A stretch of 52,263 bases of DNA. It comes from JAULUH01 sp032111745. GTDB taxonomy: Bacteria > Chloroflexota > Anaerolineae > JAAEKA01. Shown here piece after piece: positions 31,084 through 39,088 of this stretch (position 1 is its first letter; each line of letters opens with the position of its first letter). The notes beneath the pieces are model-generated. The model made no database searches. It was not told the DNA's origin and saw only the letters and a list, made by a program, of their open reading frames with translations. A program made the position numbers and the translations under genes. The stretch lies in assembly GCA_032111745.1 (NCBI GenBank), contig JAULUH010000166.1, positions 1 to 52,263 of the forward strand. Reading direction: 5' to 3'.

Positions 31084-32013
31084 ATGTTTGATCTTGCCGT
31101 CGTCATCTTGAACTACAACACGCGTGAGCTATTGCGCGCGTGTTTGCGTACGGTGTTCGCCAGCCAGGGGGACTTCCGCTACGAGGTGTGCGTGGTAGAC
31201 AACGCCTCGACCGATGGCAGTGCCGAGATGGTAGGCCAGGAGTTTCCGCAGGTGATTTTGATCACCAGCGCGAGCAATGGCGGTTTTTCCTACGGCAACA
31301 ACCTGGGACTGCGGCGTTTCGGCTTCACAGACAGGCCTGGGGCCGGCGAGCGGGCATCCACCCCGCGCTATGTGCTGCTGCTGAACCCGGACACCGAGGT
31401 GCCACCCGCGGCCCTGGCCGACATGCTGGCGTTTATGGATGCACGTCCCCGATGCGGGGTGGCCGGGCCGAAGCTGGTGCGCCTGGATGGCAGTCTGGAC
31501 CTGGCGTGCCGGCGGTCGTTTCCCTCTCCTGAGATCTCCCTGTATCGCATGGCCGGCCTGAGCAAACTCTTCCCAGGCAGCCAGCGCTTTGGGCGCTACA
31601 ACATGACCTACGTCGATCCCGATCAGGTGACCCAGGTAGACTCGGTGGTGGGCGCGTTCATGTTGGTGCGAGGGGAGGCCATTCATCAGGCTGGCCTGCT
31701 GGACGAGGCTTTTTTCATGTATGGCGAGGACCTGGACTGGGCCTACCGCATCAAGAAGCTGGGCTGGGAAGTGTGGTACAACCCGGCAGTAACGGTGTTG
31801 CACGTGAAGGAAGCGGCCAGCAAGAGCAGTGTCAAGGCCCGGCAGGAGTTCTACCGGGCCATGGAGATATTTTACCGCAAGCATTACGAGGCTACCACAC
31901 CCCGCTGGCTGCACTGGCTGATCGTCGGCGGGATCAGCCTGCGCGGGGGCGTGGACGTGGCTGGTCGCCGATGGTCACAGACCCGACACCGGTCGAGCCC
32001 GGTGCAATCCTGA
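31084..32013 (+). CDS. Family 2 glycosyltransferase, rhamnosyltransferase-like
   Basis: A 309-residue GT2 enzyme of the WbbL/rhamnosyltransferase type. The nucleotide-sugar site begins LAVVILNYNTRE, with VVDNASTDGS near residue 38 and the DxD in LLLNPDTEVP near 103. MYGEDLDWAYRIKKLGW near 220 is the conserved acceptor-side motif with the catalytic Asp candidate. It probably transfers a deoxyhexose to a growing surface polysaccharide. The gene lies 64 bases after the previous GT2 and 20 bases before the glycosylphosphotransferase. Confidence 0.88.
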   Translation: MFDLAVVILNYNTRELLRACLRTVFASQGDFRYEVCVVDNASTDGSAEMVGQEFPQVILITSASNGGFSYGNNLGLRRFGFTDRPGAGERASTPRYVLLLNPDTEVPPAALADMLAFMDARPRCGVAGPKLVRLDGSLDLACRRSFPSPEISLYRMAGLSKLFPGSQRFGRYNMTYVDPDQVTQVDSVVGAFMLVRGEAIHQAGLLDEAFFMYGEDLDWAYRIKKLGWEVWYNPAVTVLHVKEAASKSSVKARQEFYRAMEIFYRKHYEATTPRWLHWLIVGGISLRGGVDVAGRRWSQTRHRSSPVQS

Positions 32014-32033
32014 CGTTGGCAAGGTGACGTGCG

Positions 32034-33416
32034 ATGAAGCGCTCACAGGTGTTGCTGGTCTTTCTCCAGCTGTTCACCGACATCGTGATGGCCAGTGTGG
32101 CGTTCCTGCTGGCTTACCGGGTTAACCTGGCTATCGACCCGACGGTGGGCGATCTGGGGCAGTACCTGCCCTTCATGGTGATCTTCGTCGGCGTGGTGGT
32201 GCTGGCGCTGTTCCTCAGCAAGCTCTACCAGCGGCGGCGTGGCCGGCCGCATTTCGAGGAATACCTCAGCGTGTTTGGCGCGGTAACGGTAGGCAGCCTG
32301 ATCGCCGTGGCCACCATCTCGTTTGTCTACAAGAACGACCTGGACTACCGGCGGCCCATGATGGTGCTGGCCTGGGCCTTCAGCGTCGTGCTGATCATCG
32401 TCGGTCGATTCTTTAACATCCTGCTGCAGCGTAGCCTGATGCGACGGGGAATTGCCACCAACAACATCGTGCTGGTGGGCACGGGTGAGGTGGGGCGTAT
32501 GGTGCTGCAGAAGATGTTGCATGCCCCGCAGCTGGGCTACAAGCCAGTGGGGCTGGTGGACGTGAACACAGGCCCGCCCACGGTGCTGGGTTTGCCCGTG
32601 TTGGGAAAGCCGGCGGACCTGCCTCGCATCATCGAGGAGCAAGCGGTAGACGAGGTGATCATCTGCCTGCCTGAGGCCTCTCACGACGAGCTCATGCACA
32701 TCATCTCCTGGTGTGAGCGCGAGCGAGTGGGCATCCGCACCTATCCAGACGTCTTCCAGATCATGGCCCGGGAGGTGAGCATCAGCGACCTGGCCGGCAT
32801 GCCACTGCTGACCATGCGTGACGTGGCACTGCGAGGCTGGCACCTGGCTTTGAAGCGCACGGTAGACATGGTCATCAGCGCCATAGGACTGGTGTTGTTA
32901 TCGCCGCTGTTGATGCTCACGGCCCTGTTGATCAAGTTGGAGTCGCCGGGGCCGGTGTTCTATGTGCAGGAGCGCATGGGGCTGGATGCGAAGCCGTTCC
33001 ACATGATCAAGTTTCGCTCCATGCGGGCCGACGCGGAGCGGAGTGGCCCAGGCTGGACCACGGCTGACGACCCACGGCGGACCCGGCTGGGCGCGTTTAT
33101 CCGGCGGTTTTCCCTGGACGAGCTGCCGCAGCTGATCAACGTGCTGGTGGGTGACATGAGCCTGGTAGGCCCGCGGCCGGAGCGACCGGTGTACGTGGAG
33201 CAGTTCCGCCAGAGCATCCCGCGCTATATGGACCGTCACCGGGAGAAAGCCGGCATCACCGGCTGGGCCCAGGTCAACGGCCTGCGCGGGGACACCTCTA
33301 TTGCCGAGCGCACCAAGTACGACTTGTGGTACATCGAAAACTGGTCCCTGGCCCTGGACTTCCGCATTCTAGCGCGCACGGCGCTCAACCTATTCTCCGA
33401 TCGCTCGGCGTATTAG
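32034..33416 (+). CDS. Polyprenyl-phosphate glycosyl-1-phosphate transferase (exopolysaccharide initiation)
   Basis: A 460-residue membrane enzyme of the WbaP/WcaJ class. Four transmembrane segments (about residues 8-120) are followed by a cytoplasmic Rossmann-like domain (about 135-255, with VLVGTGEVGRMV). A further membrane helix (about 278-300) leads into the catalytic PNPT domain. Signature motifs include KRTVDMVISAIG, FRSMRADAE, DELPQLINVLVGDMSLVGPRPE and KAGITGWAQVNG. It should move a sugar-1-phosphate to undecaprenyl phosphate, the first step of exopolysaccharide repeat-unit synthesis. AAGGTGA precedes the ATG. Confidence 0.93.
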   Translation: MKRSQVLLVFLQLFTDIVMASVAFLLAYRVNLAIDPTVGDLGQYLPFMVIFVGVVVLALFLSKLYQRRRGRPHFEEYLSVFGAVTVGSLIAVATISFVYKNDLDYRRPMMVLAWAFSVVLIIVGRFFNILLQRSLMRRGIATNNIVLVGTGEVGRMVLQKMLHAPQLGYKPVGLVDVNTGPPTVLGLPVLGKPADLPRIIEEQAVDEVIICLPEASHDELMHIISWCERERVGIRTYPDVFQIMAREVSISDLAGMPLLTMRDVALRGWHLALKRTVDMVISAIGLVLLSPLLMLTALLIKLESPGPVFYVQERMGLDAKPFHMIKFRSMRADAERSGPGWTTADDPRRTRLGAFIRRFSLDELPQLINVLVGDMSLVGPRPERPVYVEQFRQSIPRYMDRHREKAGITGWAQVNGLRGDTSIAERTKYDLWYIENWSLALDFRILARTALNLFSDRSAY

Positions 33417-33445
33417 CTGGCTGGTCTCCTCCCTGAGAGCATCCC

Positions 33446-33631
33446 ATGGTTACCCAGGCCGCCAAAGAACTATTCGCCCTCATCAACCTGGCTTGCGGCG
33501 GCATTGCGCTGCTGTTTCTGGTCGGCTACCTCCTGCTCAGCCGGGAGCGGCGACCGTGGGTGGCCGCCGTGCTGGCCGTATGCGCCGTGATGGCTGTGGT
33601 CAGCAGCCTGGCAATCTATTTCCTGGCGTAA
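33446..33631 (+). CDS. Small two-helix membrane protein
   Basis: A 61-residue protein with two hydrophobic segments (about residues 9-30 and 38-60) joined by a basic loop (SRERRPW). It starts 29 bases after the glycosylphosphotransferase stop on the same strand. I see no known family. It may be an accessory of the polysaccharide genes. Confidence 0.55.
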   Translation: MVTQAAKELFALINLACGGIALLFLVGYLLLSRERRPWVAAVLAVCAVMAVVSSLAIYFLA

Positions 33632-33669
33632 CATTCTGTCACCTGGCGGGTTTGTGAGGGGGCGGATAG

Positions 33670-33736
33670 GGGCGAGGAGACCTGGCCCGTACATGCTATA
33701 CGCCCCGAGGGCGAGGCGACCTCGCCCCTACGTGCT
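33670..33736. repeat. Two copies of a 28-bp intergenic repeat
   Basis: Copy 1 (33670-33697) and copy 2 (33709-33736) match at 24 of 28 positions. Each is itself partly palindromic, with GGGCGAGG and CC(T/C)(G/C)GCCC arms. They are REP-like and sit between the small membrane protein and the hrcA promoter. A GGAGGGCCGCCCTTACG block near 37983 and the hairpin at 29237 are similar in character. Confidence 0.5.
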
Positions 33737-33761
33737 GCGCTCGTGGCCCAACTTCCCTGTT

Positions 33762-33790
33762 TTGACTCCCGGCCCACTTCGTGGTATCAT
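33762..33790 (+). promoter_or_regulatory. Promoter of the hrcA-grpE-dnaK operon
   Basis: TTGACT (33762-33767), a 17-base spacer and TATCAT (33785-33790), a good sigma-70-type promoter. The predicted start, near 33797, lies just before the CIRCE element. Confidence 0.8.
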
Positions 33791-33803
33791 GGGGGCATGC
33801 TGC

Positions 33804-33830
33804 TTAGCACTCTCGAGTTGAGAGTGCTAA
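33804..33830 (+). promoter_or_regulatory. CIRCE element (HrcA operator)
   Basis: The perfect CIRCE inverted repeat TTAGCACTC-N9-GAGTGCTAA lies in the early transcribed region of the operon. HrcA binding here represses hrcA, grpE and dnaK until heat or misfolded protein titrates the chaperone system. Confidence 0.95.
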
Positions 33831-33917
33831 GCCCAGCCACTAGCTTTTCCGTCCGGTGCTCATGACAATGCTGGACAGCGAGGCTGGGTAGCTGTATGGA
33901 GCGTTCGAGGTGAGTCT

Positions 33918-34940
33918 TTGGCGCAGCTAAGTCCGAGGCGCCAGGCGGTCCTGGCCTTGGTCGTGCAAGAGTATATTGCCACGGCGCAGCCCGTGGGATC
34001 GAAGGCTGTGGTCGAGGGTTACGGCTTGAAGCTGAGCTCGGCGACCATCCGCAATGAGATGAAGGTGTTGGAGGAGCAGGGTTACCTGACCCACCCGCAC
34101 ACGTCGGCGGGCCGCGTGCCCACGGAGGAGGGATATCGCTTCTTCGTGGAGCATTTGTTGCCTGAGCATCCACTGCCGATGGACGACCAGCTTATGATTC
34201 AGCACCAGTTCTACCAGGTGCGGCAGGAGCTGGACCAGTGGGCGCAGCTGGCGGCAGCGGTGCTGGCACATACGACCCAGATGGGGGCCGTGGCTACGCC
34301 TATGCGCTTTGACACGGCGCGCTTCAAGCATGTTGAGTTGGTGGAGGTGCACGACGGCGCGGTGCTACTGATACTGGTGTTATATCGGGGCCTGGTGCGG
34401 CAGCAGATGCTGAATCTGGGCCATGGTGGTGGCCAGGACGAGCTAAGCCAGCTCTCGAACCATCTGAATGACCTGTTAGCCAACAGGGGAGCCGAGGAGA
34501 TCGACGGCTTAATCCTGAACCTGTCCTCTGTGGGCCGGCAGGTAGTGGATGTCATCCACAGCATGATGGCCAGGGAGGATCACCTGGAAACCGACCTGGT
34601 ATACCGTGAGGGGTTAGGCCACATGCTAACCCAGCCGGAGTTCGCCCGCATAGACGACATGCAGCAGATTCTGACGATGCTGGAACAGACCCCCATGCTG
34701 GGCTCCGTCTTCCAGGGAGTGCGCCGGCAAGAGGGTGTGCAGGTATTGATCGGCGGTGAAGGCCGTTATGACACGCTGCGCGATCTCAGCCTGGTGTTAT
34801 CGCGGTACGGGCTGGATAACAGTGGCGCAGGGGTGCTAGGGGTTGTTGGACCGGTACGCATGCCGTATGACCGGGTCATCCCCCTTGTACGCTACGTGGC
34901 GCACCTATTGAACGATATGGTTACCGGGCTGTACGGTTGA
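33918..34940 (+). CDS. hrcA: Heat-inducible transcription repressor HrcA
   Basis: A 340-residue repressor. The N-terminal winged helix has LSPRRQAVLALVVQEYI and LSSATIRNEMKVLEEQGYL, followed by HTSAGRVPTEEGYRFFV. The long C-terminal GAF-like domain is complete to the last YDRVIPLVRYVAHLL. The start appears to be TTG at 33918, preceded by GAGGTGAG; the GTG at 33910 is out of frame. It binds the CIRCE just upstream, giving autoregulation. It is the first gene of the chaperone operon. Confidence 0.93.
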   Translation: MAQLSPRRQAVLALVVQEYIATAQPVGSKAVVEGYGLKLSSATIRNEMKVLEEQGYLTHPHTSAGRVPTEEGYRFFVEHLLPEHPLPMDDQLMIQHQFYQVRQELDQWAQLAAAVLAHTTQMGAVATPMRFDTARFKHVELVEVHDGAVLLILVLYRGLVRQQMLNLGHGGGQDELSQLSNHLNDLLANRGAEEIDGLILNLSSVGRQVVDVIHSMMAREDHLETDLVYREGLGHMLTQPEFARIDDMQQILTMLEQTPMLGSVFQGVRRQEGVQVLIGGEGRYDTLRDLSLVLSRYGLDNSGAGVLGVVGPVRMPYDRVIPLVRYVAHLLNDMVTGLYG

Positions 34941-35008
34941 CCCCGACAGAACCAAACCATGACAGCCACTATCATGACTCATGACTTAAGAAAAGCGTGA
35001 GAGAAGTT

Positions 35009-35755
35009 ATGGACAGAGAAACAAAGGCATTGGACAGGGACCTCAGCGAGGCTGAGGCAGATCAGGAAGTGGAGACCGGGATCGGTGATGCAGAGCTGCG
35101 CCAGGACTTCGCGGAAGCGGAGGTGATCGAGGCCGAGTTTGTGGAACTGGCCGCCGAAGCCCTGGAACCCGATACTAGCATCCAGCCAGAGGTCCTTGAG
35201 GCCGAGGCAGAGATCGTGGAGGCGGAGGCGGTCACCGACTGGCATGACCTGGTGAAGGCGGTTGAGGAGCAGCCGGCACCAGCAGACGACCCAGTCGTGC
35301 GCCTGGTGCACGAGTACAAGGAGGCCATCCAGGCCCGAGACGAGTGGCAGGACAAGTACCTGCGGGCGGCGGCTGAATACGCCAACGCCAAGCGCCGGGC
35401 CGAGGTACGGGCTGACAACCTGATCTGGGAGGCCCGGGAACGGGTGCTTAACGGTGTCCTGCCCGTACTGGACGACTTCGAGCGGGCGTTTGCAGCGCTT
35501 CCGGAGACCGAGCGGCAGTCGACCTGGTCGGAAGGCTTCGACCTGATCTACCGCAAGCTACGTGGTGTGCTGGAACGCGAGGGAATTTCCGAGATTGAGG
35601 CCGAGGGTTCGCACTTCGATCCGGCTTTGCACCAGGCCGTGGTCTCGGAGCCAGTTGACGGCGTGGAAGCGGGCACGGTGCTTCAAGTGTTTCAGAAAGG
35701 TTACCTGCTGGGAGACCGGGTCCTGCGGCCCAGCATGGTGAAGGTGGCAGGATAG
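35009..35755 (+). CDS. grpE: Nucleotide exchange factor GrpE
   Basis: A 248-residue GrpE, longer than usual because of an acidic Glu/Ala-rich N-terminal tail of about 95 residues. The core has the long dimerising coiled coil (KEAIQARDEWQDKYLRAAAEYAN...), LNGVLPVLDDFERA, then the beta domain with FDPALHQAV and VFQKGYLLGDRVLRPS. I prefer the ATG at 35009 to the in-frame GTG four codons upstream because GAGAGAAG precedes it. It drives ADP release from DnaK. It lies 95 bases before dnaK. Confidence 0.92.
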   Translation: MDRETKALDRDLSEAEADQEVETGIGDAELRQDFAEAEVIEAEFVELAAEALEPDTSIQPEVLEAEAEIVEAEAVTDWHDLVKAVEEQPAPADDPVVRLVHEYKEAIQARDEWQDKYLRAAAEYANAKRRAEVRADNLIWEARERVLNGVLPVLDDFERAFAALPETERQSTWSEGFDLIYRKLRGVLEREGISEIEAEGSHFDPALHQAVVSEPVDGVEAGTVLQVFQKGYLLGDRVLRPSMVKVAG

Positions 35756-35813
35756 CCTGGCCGGGCCTTTGGTCCTGGCACACCAAGCGCAAAGCTCAGC
35801 AAAATCATCTATC

Positions 35814-35833
35814 GTACGATCGGACGATCGTAC
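35814..35833. promoter_or_regulatory. Inverted repeat in the dnaK leader
   Basis: GTACGATC (35814-35821) and GATCGTAC (35826-35833) form a perfect 8-bp inverted repeat with a 4-base centre, ending 2 bases before the AAGGAG ribosome-binding site of dnaK. It may be an operator or an mRNA hairpin that modulates dnaK translation. Confidence 0.5.
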
Positions 35834-35850
35834 TAAGGAGACTTCAGAAC

Positions 35851-37752
35851 ATGGGTAAGATTATCGGCATTGACCTGGGCACCACCAACTCGGTCGTGGC
35901 AGTGATGGAGCAGGGCGAGTCTGTGGTGATCCCTTCGTCAGAGGGCGCGCGCCTGGTTCCCTCTGTGGTGGCGGTGAATCCCAAGAGCGGGGAGCGGATG
36001 GTGGGCCAGGTGGCGCGGCGCCAAGCCGTCACGAACCCCGACAACACCATCTTCTCGGTCAAGCGTCTGATGGGGCGCAAGTTCACGGATGCCGAGGTGC
36101 AGAAGGCCATCAAGGTGCTGCCGTATAAGATTGTGGAGCGCCCCAACGGCGACGTGGCGGTGGTCATGGGTGGCAAGGAGTATTCGCCGCCGGAGATCTC
36201 GGCCATGATCCTGCAGAAGATCAAGACCGATGCCGAGGCCTACCTGGGTGAGCCGGTGACCCAGGCCGTCATCACCGTACCGGCCTACTTCAACGACAGC
36301 CAGCGGCAGGCTACCAAGGATGCGGGCAAGATCGCGGGGCTGGAAGTGCTGCGCATCATCAACGAGCCCACGGCGTCGGCCCTGACCTACGGCCTGGACA
36401 AGAAGGCCGACAAGCGGATAGGCGTGTACGATCTGGGTGGTGGCACCTTCGACATCTCCATCCTCGACGTGGGCGATGGTGTATTCGAGGTCAAGTCGAC
36501 CAATGGCGACACCTTCCTCGGTGGTGATGACTTCGATCAACGTATCATCGAGTGGATCGCCGACGAGTATCGCAAGGAGCAGGGCATCGACCTGCGCCAG
36601 GACCGGATGGCCTTGCAGCGGCTGAAGGAAGCTGCGGAGAAGGCCAAGATCGAGCTATCGACGGTAATGCAGACCGAGATCAACCTGCCCTTCATCACGG
36701 CGGATGCCAGTGGGCCCAAGCACCTGCAGATGACCCTGACCCGCGCCAAGCTGGAACAGCTGACTGCAGATCTGATCGAACGCACCATCGGCCCGGTGCA
36801 GCGGGCGCTGGAGGATGCGGGCAGCAAGGCAGGGGAGATCGAGGACGTGGTGCTGGTTGGAGGCCAGACGCGCATGCCTGCGGTGCAGGAAGCCGTGCGC
36901 AAGTACTTCAACCGGGAGCCTCATCGCGGGGTGAACCCGGATGAGGTGGTGGCGATCGGCGCTGCGATCCAGGCCGGTGTGCTGGGCGGCGAGGTGAAGG
37001 ATGTGTTGCTGTTGGACGTGACCCCGCTGACTTTGGGTATCGAGACCCTGGGGGGCGTAGCCACACCGATCATCGAGCGCAACACCACGATCCCAACCCG
37101 CAAGAGCCAGATCTTCTCGACAGCGTCGGACATGCAGACCAGCGTGGAGATCAAGGTCGTGCAGGGCGAGCGTCCTATGGCGGCCGACAACAAGCTATTG
37201 GGCAACTTCATCCTGGACGGCATTCCTCCGGCCCCGCGCGGCATCCCGCAGATCGAGGTGGCCTTTGACATCGACGCCGACGGCATCCTGCACGTCAACG
37301 CCAAGGACAAGGCCACCGCTCGTGAGCAGAGTATCCGCATCACGGCATCCAGCGGCCTGGCCAAGGATGAGATCGACAAGATGGTGAAGGATGCGGAGCG
37401 CCATCGTACCGAGGATGAGCGCCGGCGCCAGGAGGTGGAGGCGCGCAACCAGGCCGACACCGCGGTGTACCAAGTGGAGAAATTCCTGCGGGACACCCCC
37501 AATCTGCCCGACAACGCCAAGGAGACCCTTGAGGGAAAGATCGCGGCCGTACGCTCGGCCTTGCAGGGCTCGGATAGCGCTCGCATGCGCAGCACGACAG
37601 ATGAGCTGATGCAGGCGTGGCAGCAGGTCGGCAGCCAGATGTACCAGCAGCCGGGGGCAGCAGGGGACGCTAGCGGCGATGGTGATGCGCCGCCTCCCCC
37701 GCCACCTGGTGGGGATGAGGATGTCGTGGAGGGCGAGTTCAAGGAGGCGTAG
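35851..37752 (+). CDS. dnaK: Chaperone DnaK (Hsp70), CIRCE-regulated copy
   Basis: A full-length 633-residue Hsp70 with all signature blocks (GIDLGTTNSVV, INEPTASALTYG, DLGGGTFDISI). The lid ends in a Pro-rich linker and the EDVVEGEF tail. It shares long identical stretches with the DnaK at 6596-8527, so the two are paralogs. AAGGAG precedes the ATG. It is the last gene of hrcA-grpE-dnaK; no dnaJ follows, so the J-protein is encoded elsewhere. This copy is the CIRCE-controlled, heat-inducible one. Confidence 0.95.
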   Translation: MGKIIGIDLGTTNSVVAVMEQGESVVIPSSEGARLVPSVVAVNPKSGERMVGQVARRQAVTNPDNTIFSVKRLMGRKFTDAEVQKAIKVLPYKIVERPNGDVAVVMGGKEYSPPEISAMILQKIKTDAEAYLGEPVTQAVITVPAYFNDSQRQATKDAGKIAGLEVLRIINEPTASALTYGLDKKADKRIGVYDLGGGTFDISILDVGDGVFEVKSTNGDTFLGGDDFDQRIIEWIADEYRKEQGIDLRQDRMALQRLKEAAEKAKIELSTVMQTEINLPFITADASGPKHLQMTLTRAKLEQLTADLIERTIGPVQRALEDAGSKAGEIEDVVLVGGQTRMPAVQEAVRKYFNREPHRGVNPDEVVAIGAAIQAGVLGGEVKDVLLLDVTPLTLGIETLGGVATPIIERNTTIPTRKSQIFSTASDMQTSVEIKVVQGERPMAADNKLLGNFILDGIPPAPRGIPQIEVAFDIDADGILHVNAKDKATAREQSIRITASSGLAKDEIDKMVKDAERHRTEDERRRQEVEARNQADTAVYQVEKFLRDTPNLPDNAKETLEGKIAAVRSALQGSDSARMRSTTDELMQAWQQVGSQMYQQPGAAGDASGDGDAPPPPPPGGDEDVVEGEFKEA

Positions 37753-37786
37753 TCAGCAGGTAGCTGCTGTTCTGCCAAGTTCTCGG

Positions 37787-37813
37787 GCCATCCTGCGCAA
37801 TGCGCAGGATGGC
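37787..37813 (+). terminator. Hairpin after dnaK
   Basis: GCCATCCTGCGCA (37787-37799) pairs with TGCGCAGGATGGC (37801-37813), 35 bases after the dnaK stop. The following CTCTTCGT is only weakly T-rich. It probably ends the chaperone operon. Confidence 0.65.
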
Positions 37814-38034
37814 TCTTCGTGTGGGGAACCGTCCCAGGCCATCCGTCCCGCAAGCGAGGCTGGCGGGGATCTTTATCGGAATCCTGGCACCAGAGGACAC
37901 TGAGAGGGCTGGGGCGGTGGAGGCATGAAGGCGGGAGGAATGGGGGCAGGAAATCACGAAGTGGCGCGGAGGCGGCCGCGGAGGGCCGCCCTTACGAATA
38001 TTTGCCATAGAATTAAGGTTTTCTCACATTGCTA

Positions 38035-38063
38035 TTGACCTTTCGTAAGTTAAGTGATAGAAT
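38035..38063 (+). promoter_or_regulatory. Promoter of the DUF2089 gene
   Basis: TTGACC (38035-38040), a 17-base spacer and TAGAAT (38058-38063), 28 bases before the ATG. The stretch 37814-38034 upstream shows only a GC-rich REP-like block near 37983. Confidence 0.75.
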
Positions 38064-38091
38064 ATCAGAAGGTCCAGACAGGAGGTGTGGC

Positions 38092-38484
38092 ATGCACGGC
38101 TATTCGGGGCGTTGCCCGGTTTGTGGTGTGGAGATGGCGGTGACGCGGTTGCATTGCCGGTCGTGCGACTCAGTGCTGGAGGGCACTTTTGCCTTGAATC
38201 GTTTCGCCCGCTTGACACCTGAGCAGGTCGGATTCCTGGAGACCTTTGTGCGCTGTCAGGGCAAGCTGAACTGGATGGGGGAGGAGCTGAACCTCTCCTA
38301 CCCCACCGTGCGCAGCCGGCTGCACGAGCTGATCCGGGCCCTGGGCTTCGAGGTATCAGAGGAACCTCCAGCGGAATTGCGCCAACGCAGCGCAGTGGAA
38401 CGGCAGGGCGTCCTGGACGACTTGGCGGCGGGCAAGATCACGGCGCAGCAGGCGTTGGAGTTATTGGGCGCACGTGGCAGTTGA
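38092..38484 (+). CDS. DUF2089 family protein (zinc ribbon + HTH)
   Basis: A 130-residue protein. An N-terminal zinc ribbon has CPVC and CRSC. The following region (about residues 42-90) is HTH-like, with LTPEQVGFLETFVRCQG and NWMGEELNLSYPTVRSRLHELIRALGF. The C-terminus carries LDDLAAGKITAQQALELLG. This is the DUF2089 arrangement and suggests a DNA-binding regulator. The ATG at 38092 has AGGAGGTG upstream; an earlier in-frame TTG overlaps the promoter. The C-terminal motif is shared with the next two small proteins. Confidence 0.85.
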   Translation: MHGYSGRCPVCGVEMAVTRLHCRSCDSVLEGTFALNRFARLTPEQVGFLETFVRCQGKLNWMGEELNLSYPTVRSRLHELIRALGFEVSEEPPAELRQRSAVERQGVLDDLAAGKITAQQALELLGARGS

Positions 38485-38553
38485 CGTGATATCAGGTGTT
38501 ACGGCGCAGGGCCGGTTGGGGCACGAGCACGAAACAGAAAGGTGTTGACCACG

Positions 38554-38988
38554 ATGGAAGGCAAAGAGAAGGGCGACTGCCCGAACTTCAGTTTTGCCAG
38601 CGGCGATGACTGGGTGCGCCTGAGTGCGGACCTGGGCCAGATGGGCCGCGCGATCGGCGAGCAGGTGCGCAAGGCGATGGCGGAGATCAACTTCGAGAGC
38701 TTGGGCCGTGAGTTCGATCGCTCGATGCGGGACGCGGCTGAGGAGTTTCGCAGGGCTGCGGCGGAGTGGGGCCAAGCCGAGCGTTGGGAAGGCCCTACGC
38801 GGGTGCGGGTGGATATCCATGCCAGCGACGCGACTACGGAGGCGCCACACGACACTCAGTCGCAGAAGGTGTCGCCGTCCAGCACCGAGACGGTCGGGGA
38901 TGAGCGCCTGATGGTACTGCGCCTGGTAGCCGAGGGCAAGATCACGGCCGAGGAGGCGGCCCGGCTGCTGGAGGCACTGGGCCGCTAG
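38554..38988 (+). CDS. SHOCT-like domain protein
   Basis: A 144-residue protein. The middle (about residues 30-75) is a long charged amphipathic helix (QMGRAIGEQVRKAM, SLGREFDRSMRDAAEEFRRAAAEW). A polar linker follows. The C-terminal 25 residues (LRLVAEGKITAEEAARLLEALG) form the short SHOCT-like helical hairpin found also in the flanking genes. The ATG at 38554 has AAAGGTG at 9 bases. No enzyme motif is seen. It probably interacts with its neighbours through the shared motif. Confidence 0.7.
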   Translation: MEGKEKGDCPNFSFASGDDWVRLSADLGQMGRAIGEQVRKAMAEINFESLGREFDRSMRDAAEEFRRAAAEWGQAERWEGPTRVRVDIHASDATTEAPHDTQSQKVSPSSTETVGDERLMVLRLVAEGKITAEEAARLLEALGR

Positions 38989-39022
38989 CTGCGTCACTAC
39001 CACGGAACAAACAACTTGCCAA

Positions 39023-39088
39023 ATGGTGCAAGGTATGCCATCATACCAACCCAGGTTCGCTGAGAGCATGATGAGCAACTTGCACCAT
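39023..39088 (+). promoter_or_regulatory. Inverted repeat covering the GNAT start codon
   Basis: ATGGTGCAAG (39023-39032) pairs perfectly with CTTGCACCAT (39079-39088), which includes the first two bases of the ATG at 39087. A smaller hairpin GGTATG/CATACC (39032-39047) is nested next to it. No Shine-Dalgarno is seen, so the helix could hide the start codon in the mRNA. Confidence 0.45.

Noticed and set aside
33667..33740. CRISPR-like repeats before hrcA
   Set aside because: Only two imperfect copies with a 39-base period, no further units and no cas genes.
36921..37853. 310-codon open frame antisense to dnaK
   Set aside because: Long antisense frames are a known by-product of dnaK codon use; the product is Ser/Arg-rich and has no start signal.
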